Assembly: GCA_903832025.1 (NCBI GenBank)
Contig: CAIKZY010000168.1
Coordinates: 1-33,054, forward strand
Source of the DNA: an uncultured Actinomycetes bacterium
GTDB lineage: Bacteria > Actinomycetota > Actinomycetes > S36-B12
Reading direction: 5' to 3'
DNA: 33,054 bases
Below the pieces are notes generated by a model. The model saw only the letters and a program-made list of their open reading frames with translations. It did not search any database and was not told the origin of the DNA. The position numbers and the translations under genes are program-made. The first letter of the stretch is position 1; every line of letters begins with the position of its first letter. Below, piece by piece: positions 27,190 to 33,054 of the stretch.

Positions 27190-28469
27190 CACGTCAATTG
27201 CCGATGGAGCACGGTCGGATTTCCCGCATACAGGACATGCTCCACAATTCCGGGAAGCTGCATGCCGACGTACGGTGTGTTGCGACTCTTTGAGGCCAAA
27301 TCAGTAGCAGTGATCGACCGCACTGCGGACGGATCCACCGCGATCACGTTGGCTACTGCACCGACCACTAAGTCGTGACCCTGCTCACGAACTCGGCCAA
27401 TGCGCGCTGGAGCGCTTGACATTCGCTCGGCGACACCACGCCAGGTCAAGAGGCCGGGCTCTACCATCGTCGCGATCACGATTGACAGAGCAGTCTCCAA
27501 GCCAAGCATTCCAAATGCTGCGGCCGCCCACTCACAGTCCTTGTCCTCATGGGGATGCGGTGCGTGATCTGTGGCAATCACGTCGATTGTGCCGTCCGCC
27601 AAGCCAGCGCGCAGCGCTTCGATATCAGAAGCGGTACGTAACGGTGGATTGACCTTGTAGATCGGGTCGTACGTCGTGGCCAGCTCCTCCGTGAGGATGA
27701 GGTGATGAGGGCACACTTCCGCGGTCACGTTGATCCCCCTGCCCTTGGCCCACCGAATCACGTCAACCGACCCAGCGGTCGATACATGGCAAACGTGCAG
27801 GCGCGAGTCCACATGCTGCGCCAGGAGCACGTCACGCGCGATGATCGATTCTTCCGCCACCGCTGGCCAACCAGCCAACCCGAGCTGACCGGACAGCGCT
27901 CCTTCGTTCATCTGAGCATCTTGGGTGAGTCGAGGCTCCTGAGCATGCTGGGCGATAACCCCGTCGAACGCCTTGACGTACTCCAGCGAGCGTCTCATCA
28001 ATGAGGCGTCATGCACACACTTTCCGTCATCGCTGAAAACACGCACTTGAGCGGCCGAATTGGCCATGGCGCCGATCTCTGCAAGTTGCTCACCCCCAAG
28101 TCCAACGGTTACCGCACCAACTGGCCGGACTTGCGTTCTGCCCGATCGCTCGCCGAGGCGCCATACCTGCTCGACAACTCCTGCAGTGTCAGCAACCGGT
28201 GTCGTATTAGCCATCGCGTGGATGCACGTGAAGCCACCAAGGGCAGCAGCGCGGGAGCCCGTTTCGACTGTTTCAGCGTCCTCGCGACCTGGCTCACGCA
28301 GATGGGTGTGCAAATCCACAAGACCGGGCAGTCCAACAAGACCGCCGGCCTCGATCACGTCTCCCTGGCCCTGGCCAACCGGCACGATGTCAACGATCAG
28401 TCCGTCCGAGATGACAAGATCCACGGCGTCATCTCCATACGGACGAATCCCGCGCAGTACCAAACTCAT
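27186..28469 (-). CDS. pyrC: Dihydroorotase, type I
   Basis: Cyclises carbamoyl aspartate to dihydroorotate. The 427-aa amidohydrolase has metal ligands His54 and His56 ([10 protein letters not shown]), Asp147 or Asp148 in the FSDDG motif, His175 (AQHAQEP), His228 (CHVS) and Asp301 (ATDHAPH). The Asp bridge in FSDDG, in place of a carboxylated lysine, is typical of type I bacterial enzymes. The ATG overlaps the pyrB stop codon (ATGA, 28466-28469) and has AAGGAGAGCGCGTC upstream. Confidence 0.97.
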   Translation of the reverse strand: MSLVLRGIRPYGDDAVDLVISDGLIVDIVPVGQGQGDVIEAGGLVGLPGLVDLHTHLREPGREDAETVETGSRAAALGGFTCIHAMANTTPVADTAGVVEQVWRLGERSGRTQVRPVGAVTVGLGGEQLAEIGAMANSAAQVRVFSDDGKCVHDASLMRRSLEYVKAFDGVIAQHAQEPRLTQDAQMNEGALSGQLGLAGWPAVAEESIIARDVLLAQHVDSRLHVCHVSTAGSVDVIRWAKGRGINVTAEVCPHHLILTEELATTYDPIYKVNPPLRTASDIEALRAGLADGTIDVIATDHAPHPHEDKDCEWAAAAFGMLGLETALSIVIATMVEPGLLTWRGVAERMSSAPARIGRVREQGHDLVVGAVANVIAVDPSAVRSITATDLASKSRNTPYVGMQLPGIVEHVLYAGNPTVLHRQLTW

Positions 28470-29407
28470 GACGCGCTCTCCTTCATTCCACCGAGCAACA
28501 GGTACAGGACAGCCATCCGGACATGCACCCCGTTGGTCACCTGTTCGACCATGAGAGAGCGTGGATCATCGGCAACATCTGCGGAGATCTCCATCCCACG
28601 GTTCATGGGGCCTGGATGCAAGACGATCGAGTTCGTACCCATAGTTGCCATACGAGGTGTGTCGAGTCCGTAGAGACGCGAGTACTCCAAAGTCGACGGA
28701 AAAAATGCCTGGTTCATGCGTTCGCCCTGGACCCGAAGCATCATGACCGCATCCTGGTCGGCCAGAACTTCGTCAAAGTCGTAACTCACCGCACATCCCC
28801 ATTGCTCAACTCCAATGGGAAGCAACGTTGGAGGAGCAACCAGTGTGACCTTGGCCCCTAAGGTCTGAAGCAGATGCACATTCGACCTCGCAACACGTGA
28901 GTGCAGCACATCGCCCACGATCGCGACGCGCACTCCTCGAAGGGAACCTGTTGGACCAGCCAAGTGGGCTCGAAGGGTATACGCGTCAAGTAGGGCCTGG
29001 GTGGGATGTTCATGCGTTCCGTCACCGGCATTGATGACGGTCGCGTCAATCCAGTCTGCATGTGCCAATCGATAAGGCGCACCTGACGAAGGATGGCGGA
29101 CCACAACAGCATCAGCGCCCATGGCCTGGAGGGTCAGAGCCGTGTCCTTCAACGATTCGCCCTTGGATATTGATGACCCCTTTGCCGCAAAGTTGATGAC
29201 GTCGGCAGATAGTCGTTTGGCTGCCACCTCGAACGAGATGCGAGTTCTGGTGGAGTCCTCAAAGAAGAGATTCACCACCGTGCGTCCCCGCAGTGTCGGC
29301 AGCTTCTTCACTTCCCGATCGGTCAGCAACGCCATCTCTGCAGCTGTGTCCAAAATCAGGACTGCATCCTCAAGGCTAAGGTCGGCCGTACTCAGCAGGT
29401 GCTTCAC
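28466..29407 (-). CDS. pyrB: Aspartate carbamoyltransferase catalytic subunit
   Basis: Makes carbamoyl aspartate from carbamoyl phosphate and aspartate. The 313-aa protein has the carbamoyl-phosphate site STRTR (52-56), SKGES (81-85) and HPTQ (134-137). No pyrI regulatory subunit gene is present, so control is expected at the level of PyrR. The GTG start overlaps the pyrR stop codon as GTGA and follows AGGAGGTTCG. Confidence 0.98.
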   Translation of the reverse strand: MKHLLSTADLSLEDAVLILDTAAEMALLTDREVKKLPTLRGRTVVNLFFEDSTRTRISFEVAAKRLSADVINFAAKGSSISKGESLKDTALTLQAMGADAVVVRHPSSGAPYRLAHADWIDATVINAGDGTHEHPTQALLDAYTLRAHLAGPTGSLRGVRVAIVGDVLHSRVARSNVHLLQTLGAKVTLVAPPTLLPIGVEQWGCAVSYDFDEVLADQDAVMMLRVQGERMNQAFFPSTLEYSRLYGLDTPRMATMGTNSIVLHPGPMNRGMEISADVADDPRSLMVEQVTNGVHVRMAVLYLLLGGMKESAS

Positions 29408-29946
29408 CGAACCTCCTCAGACACCACAACTGAGTCGATTCCGTCAGTGTCTCGAAGGTGCACGCGAACTAGTTGCTGTGTGGATGTCGGCAAGTTCTTG
29501 CCGACAAAGTCCGGACGGATGGGCAATTGCCTGTGACCTCGATCCACGAGGACTGCTAGGCGAACTGCACGAGGTCGACCGACATCATTGAGCGCGTCCA
29601 AAGCAGCACGAACGGACCTACCGGAGTATAAGACGTCATCGACAAGGACGACGATCTTGTCCTCAATTCCACCTACGGGGATTGCCGTGGGAAGAAGTGC
29701 GCGCGCCGGTTTCAATCTCAGGTCATCTCGATACAAGGTAATGTCCAACGATCCTTGACTGACCGCCTGGGATTCGATTTCCTCAATGGCCGCGGCTATG
29801 CGCTGAGAGAGTTCAACTCCCCGAGTGGGGATACCCAGGAGAACTAGGTCCTGTGACCCTTTGGTGCTTTCCACGATTTCGTGTGACAGCCGCCGAATAG
29901 CTCGAGCGATGTCGGAGCCGTCCATGACGACGCGACCATGATCCAC
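29404..29946 (-). CDS. pyrR: Pyrimidine operon RNA-binding regulator / uracil phosphoribosyltransferase
   Basis: PyrR binds a hairpin in pyr mRNA when UMP is plentiful; many PyrR proteins also make UMP from uracil and PRPP. The 180-aa protein has PRPP loop [11 protein letters not shown] (101-111), GIPTRGVEL (38-46), [10 protein letters not shown] and [25 protein letters not shown]. The GTG start at 29946 follows AAGGGGG by 7 bases; ATG 29925 is an alternative. It is the first gene of the pyr operon, directly below its own predicted RNA target. Confidence 0.95.
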   Translation of the reverse strand: MDHGRVVMDGSDIARAIRRLSHEIVESTKGSQDLVLLGIPTRGVELSQRIAAAIEEIESQAVSQGSLDITLYRDDLRLKPARALLPTAIPVGGIEDKIVVLVDDVLYSGRSVRAALDALNDVGRPRAVRLAVLVDRGHRQLPIRPDFVGKNLPTSTQQLVRVHLRDTDGIDSVVVSEEVR

Positions 29947-29961
29947 CCAAGGACCCCCTTC

Positions 29962-29979
29962 CCCGCCTCACTGGACGGG
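29962..29979 (-). promoter_or_regulatory. PyrR-binding RNA hairpin in the pyr leader
   Basis: On the minus strand the leader reads CCCGTCCAGTGAGGCGGG. This contains GTCCAGTGAGGC, which fits the known PyrR loop consensus (RUCCNGNGAGGY). It folds as CCCG/CGGG, a bulged U, CC/GG and the loop AGUGA. A lower stem may form between CCTT (29984-29987) and AAGG (29957-29960); that AAGG is part of the pyrR ribosome site AAGGGGG. No U-run terminator follows. This fits PyrR-dependent translational repression as known from mycobacteria better than transcription attenuation. Confidence 0.78.
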
Positions 29980-30002
29980 CTTAAAGGATGTCTGACGCCA
30001 AG

Positions 30003-30030
30003 AGTCTATCGCCTGGAGATTGGTTGCACA
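30003..30030 (-). promoter_or_regulatory. Candidate promoter of the pyr operon
   Basis: On the minus strand TGTGCA (30030-30025) and TAGACT (30008-30003) are separated by 16 bases, resembling -35 and -10 elements of a housekeeping sigma factor. Transcription would start near 29996, leaving a leader of about 50 bases that includes the PyrR hairpin. The -10 element is fair and the -35 weak; this is a guess from position and sequence. Confidence 0.35.
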
Positions 30031-30073
30031 CTGGCGACTGGTGGATGGTACGAATGTGACGGCTGAGATCAGG

Positions 30074-31507
30074 CTACACACCTTTACCCGGTCCCCCGGT
30101 GCCCATTCTGTGCACGCGCATGCCGTTAGTGGTTCCAGGAACCCCAGGTGGCACTCCGGCAACGATCACGACCTTAACCCCGAATGTGGCGCGTCCGATC
30201 TCCAGTAGCGCCTTATCGACTTGAACAACCATGTCGTCTGTGTGATGCACCTGAGGAACGAGAAAGGTCTCGACTCCCCACACCAGGGACAGCTGACTGC
30301 GAACACGTGCATTCGGGGTGAAAGCCAACAGCGGGGTGCTCGCGCGCCATCTGGCCAATAATCTGGCTGAGCCCCCTGTCTCGGTAAAGGCGATCAGGTG
30401 GGACGCCTGCACTTCAGTGGCGGTTGTCACTGCGGCATGAGTGATGGCCCATGCCGTGGATCCTGGCCGAGTGGACACCATCTTCGGAAGTGTGGCCAGG
30501 GCTTCTGCCTCCACGTGGGAGATGATGCGCGCCATGGTCTCGATGACCAAGGCAGGATGCTCGCCCACACTGGTTTCCCCAGACAACATCAATGCATCGG
30601 CACCATCGAGAACTGCATTGGCCACATCGGAGGCTTCAGCTCGAGAGGGTCGATTCGCGGTGATCATCGAGTCCAGCATCTGCGTGGCCACGATGACCGG
30701 CTTCGCTGCCTCTCGACACATCTGAATGGCTCGCTTTTGCACGAGCGGGACCTGCTCAAGGGGCAGTTCCACTCCCAAATCACCGCGAGCGACCATGACA
30801 CCGTCAAATGCCGCCACGATCTCTGCCAAATTCTCAACAGCCTGTGGCTTTTCCACCTTCGCCAGCACCGGAAGTCTCACACCTTCTTCGTCCATGATGG
30901 CGTGGACGTCGTTCAGGTCCGCTGCGTTACGCACGAATGAAAGTGCGATCAAATCCGCACCCAGACGCAGCGCAAAGCGCAGGTCATCTCGATCCTTTTC
31001 CGACAGCGCCGGCACGGACATCGCTGCACTCGGTAGATTGAATCCCTTGTTGTCTGACACCCGACCGCCTTCAAGCACGGTAGTCACCACGCGCGGACCA
31101 TCGACGCGCACAACTTCCAGGGCGATGCGGCCGTCATCGACCAGGACCTTGTCACCGGCCTGCACGTCCGAAGGCAAGTCCTTGTATGTGGTGGATACCT
31201 GCTTGGCATCTCCAGCAACTTCTTCGGTGGTTACAGTGAATTCGTCCCCGACATTGAGCAGGACCGATCGATCGGCAAACTTGCCCAGTCGAATCTTGGG
31301 TCCCTGGAGGTCAGCAAGTATCGCCACACTTCGGCCGGATTCATCGGATGCCTGACGCACCATTTGATACATGGTCGCGTGCACCTCGTGCGAACCATGG
31401 GACAGGTTCAACCGAGCAACGTCCATTCCAGCATCGATCAGCGCCCGAATAGTTTCCAGGGTGCTGGTCGCTGGACCCAACGTGGCAACAATCTTGGCTC
31501 GACGCAT
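30074..31507 (-). CDS. pyk: Pyruvate kinase
   Basis: Converts phosphoenolpyruvate and ADP to pyruvate and ATP. The 477-aa protein has RLNLSHGSHE (32-41), catalytic Lys218 in LAKVEKPQAVEN, VMVARGDLGVE (237-247), IVATQMLDSM and MLSGETSVG, followed by the carboxy-terminal allosteric domain. The ATG lies 32 bp after gltD. No clear intrinsic terminator follows it before the pyr leader. Confidence 0.98.
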   Translation of the reverse strand: MRRAKIVATLGPATSTLETIRALIDAGMDVARLNLSHGSHEVHATMYQMVRQASDESGRSVAILADLQGPKIRLGKFADRSVLLNVGDEFTVTTEEVAGDAKQVSTTYKDLPSDVQAGDKVLVDDGRIALEVVRVDGPRVVTTVLEGGRVSDNKGFNLPSAAMSVPALSEKDRDDLRFALRLGADLIALSFVRNAADLNDVHAIMDEEGVRLPVLAKVEKPQAVENLAEIVAAFDGVMVARGDLGVELPLEQVPLVQKRAIQMCREAAKPVIVATQMLDSMITANRPSRAEASDVANAVLDGADALMLSGETSVGEHPALVIETMARIISHVEAEALATLPKMVSTRPGSTAWAITHAAVTTATEVQASHLIAFTETGGSARLLARWRASTPLLAFTPNARVRSQLSLVWGVETFLVPQVHHTDDMVVQVDKALLEIGRATFGVKVVIVAGVPPGVPGTTNGMRVHRMGTGGPGKGV

Positions 31508-31539
31508 GTCTCCAGCGTACCCAATGGCTGCGTAAACGA

Positions 31540-32994
31540 TTACACGAAGAGCGGACGCGCAGATGAAGGTATCGGAACAGGCAGGTTAGAGTCACCGGTC
31601 AGGAAGGCGTCAACCGCTGCTGCTGCCGATCGACCTTCAGCAATGGCCCAGACGATCAATGACTGACCACGCCCGGCATCTCCGGCCGCGAAAACGCCAT
31701 CAACATTGGTCCGATAATCGTCCGTGCGCACGATGTTGCCGCGGGAATCGAGGGTGACCCCGAGCTGCGCACTGACTGAACTTGCTTCGGGGCCGACGAA
31801 GCCCATGGCCAAGAAGACATAATCAGCAGGTATTTCGGTCTCTGACCCGGCAACGACAGCCAACTGTCCGTTCTCCATCGTCACCTGGGTCAAGCGGAGA
31901 GCTCTCACACGACCTTGACCGTCATCGACGAACTCCGTCGTGGACACCGCGAACAGACGTTCGCCGCCTTCTTCGTGTGCGCTGGATACGCGATAGACCA
32001 TCGGATACGTCGGCCACGGTTGATTAGCCGGCCGTTCATGGGAAGGCGTTGGCATAATTTCGATCTGAGTGACCGATGCGGCGCCTTGCCGATGTGAAGT
32101 TCCCAGGCAATCGGCTCCTGTATCTCCACCACCAATGATGATTACATGCTTGCCGGCCACGTTGATCGGTGACATTTGGAAATCGCCTTCTTGCACACGA
32201 TTTGCCAACGGCAAGAACTCCATGGCTTGATGGATGCCCTTCAGCGACCGTCCAGGAACGTCCAGGTCCCTCCAGTTCGTTGCCCCTATCGCTAGGACGA
32301 CCGCGTCATAGCGACGACGAAGATCATCTGCGGTGATGTCCACGCCGATGTCCACACCAGGACGGAACTTCACGCCCTCCGCCTCCATCTGAGCGAGCCT
32401 GCGATCAAGGTGGGTTTTCTCCATCTTGAACTCAGGGATTCCATATCGAAGGAGCCCGCCGATCCGGTCGGCGCGCTCGTAGACGGCAACGGTGTGCCCT
32501 GCCCGTGCCAACTGCTGGGCTGCCGCCAGGCCTGCGGGACCGGACCCAACCACCGCAACAGTTTTTCCGCTCAGGCGCTCGGGGGCCACCGGGGTCACCC
32601 AGCCCTCATCCCAGGCGCGGTCGATGATGGATACTTCGACCTGCTTGATCGTGACTGGATCCTGATTGATGCCCAGAACGCAGGCTGATTCACATGGTGC
32701 GGGACACAGGCGCCCGGTGAACTCCGGGAAGTTATTCGTGGCATGCAAGCGCTCTGCAGCGGCCTGCCAATCCTGATGCCAGACCAAGTCGTTCCACTCA
32801 GGAATCAAGTTGCCCAGAGGGCATCCGTTATGGCAGAACGGGATGCCACAGTCCATGCATCGACTTGCCTGCACTGAGACCAGTTCCGGATCGAATGGGT
32901 TGTAGACCTCTCGCCAATCTTGCAGGCGCACCTCAACCGGACGACGAGTCGGCAATTGCCGATCGTTGTTCAAGAATCCCTTTGGATTACCCAT
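31540..32994 (-). CDS. gltD: Glutamate synthase (NADPH) small subunit
   Basis: Provides electrons from NADPH to the GltB subunit for making glutamate from glutamine and 2-oxoglutarate. The 484-aa protein has amino-terminal iron-sulfur cysteines (46, 49, 54, 58 and 97, 101, 105), an FAD-binding GSGPAGL (150-156) and an NADPH-binding IIGGGDTGADCLG. The ATG follows GGGAGGCTGAC and is one base after the gltB stop codon. Confidence 0.97.
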   Translation of the reverse strand: MGNPKGFLNNDRQLPTRRPVEVRLQDWREVYNPFDPELVSVQASRCMDCGIPFCHNGCPLGNLIPEWNDLVWHQDWQAAAERLHATNNFPEFTGRLCPAPCESACVLGINQDPVTIKQVEVSIIDRAWDEGWVTPVAPERLSGKTVAVVGSGPAGLAAAQQLARAGHTVAVYERADRIGGLLRYGIPEFKMEKTHLDRRLAQMEAEGVKFRPGVDIGVDITADDLRRRYDAVVLAIGATNWRDLDVPGRSLKGIHQAMEFLPLANRVQEGDFQMSPINVAGKHVIIIGGGDTGADCLGTSHRQGAASVTQIEIMPTPSHERPANQPWPTYPMVYRVSSAHEEGGERLFAVSTTEFVDDGQGRVRALRLTQVTMENGQLAVVAGSETEIPADYVFLAMGFVGPEASSVSAQLGVTLDSRGNIVRTDDYRTNVDGVFAAGDAGRGQSLIVWAIAEGRSAAAAVDAFLTGDSNLPVPIPSSARPLFV

Positions 32995-32995
32995 G

Positions 32996-33054
32996 TCAGC
33001 CTCCCATAACTGCGACGAGGGGGTCCTTGCCTTCAGCGATTGCCTGCTCGCGCA
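32996..33054 (-). CDS. gltB: Glutamate synthase large subunit, last codons only (5' part outside window)
   Basis: An open frame enters from the right edge and ends at TGA (32998-32996), with 18 visible residues, REQAIAEGKDPLVAVMGG. The identity rests on position: gltB almost always precedes gltD directly, here with a single base between the stop and the gltD ATG, and the gltD ribosome site lies within these last codons. The sequence itself is too short to identify. Confidence 0.65.
   Translation of the reverse strand, partial: REQAIAEGKDPLVAVMGG

Noticed and set aside
30061-30075. Terminator after pyk (CTGA/TCAG repeat)
   Set aside because: The possible stem is only about 4 bp with a 2-base loop and no U-run; too weak to call.
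1-33054. tRNA, rRNA, CRISPR arrays, insertion sequences and prophage
   Set aside because: No cloverleaf, repeat-spacer pattern, transposase or phage gene was seen; almost all sequence is accounted for by housekeeping genes.

Overview
This window looks like a compact, moderately GC-rich chromosome segment from an actinobacterium (Actinomycetota). The evidence is a set of lineage-typical genes and arrangements: the actinobacterial integration host factor mIHF next to gmk and rpoZ, a helicase-dead type PriA, a DUF1844 gene divergent from infC, a pyr operon led by pyrR with a small membrane protein between pyrC and carA, and an actinobacterial CoaBC carrying PAMHTEMW. No rRNA, tRNA, CRISPR array, insertion sequence or prophage is visible. 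I cannot name the species. The very tight packing would suit a streamlined free-living bacterium, which is inference only.

Layout, read along the minus strand from the right end: the last codons of gltB, then gltD (nitrogen assimilation) and pyk (glycolysis). Next is a run of about 24 kb in which gaps are very short and most junctions overlap. It contains pyrR-pyrB-pyrC-(membrane protein)-carA-carB-pyrK-pyrD-pyrF (complete UMP synthesis apart from pyrE), mihF-gmk-rpoZ-coaBC-metK-priA, def-fmt-rsmB-rpe, ribD-ribE-ribBA-ribH, and hisE-hisG-sseB. One plus-strand gene (DUF1844) interrupts the series; it converges on sseB and diverges from infC. The left part holds infC-rpmI-rplT-trmH (translation), then a probable Fe(II)/2-oxoglutarate oxygenase gene, cysD, and the start of cysN (sulfate activation), which runs off the left edge.

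Most junctions are overlaps of the ATGA, GTGA, TGATG or TAATG type, implying translational coupling. No gene-free stretch exceeds about 300 bases. The largest gaps are the infC/DUF1844 divergent region (about 200 bp, holding a terminator-like hairpin), the pyrR leader (about 127 bp, holding a PyrR-binding hairpin) and the cysD leader (about 110 bp).

The most useful points for a second look are: (1) a conserved-looking HxD...H...R oxygenase gene directly upstream of cysDN, with no assigned function; (2) infC apparently starting at an ATC codon behind a strong Shine-Dalgarno and an attenuator-like hairpin; (3) a near-consensus PyrR RNA-binding loop placed to cover the pyrR ribosome site; (4) coaBC apparently starting at a CTG that overlaps the rpoZ stop codon, a start that ordinary gene callers would truncate.
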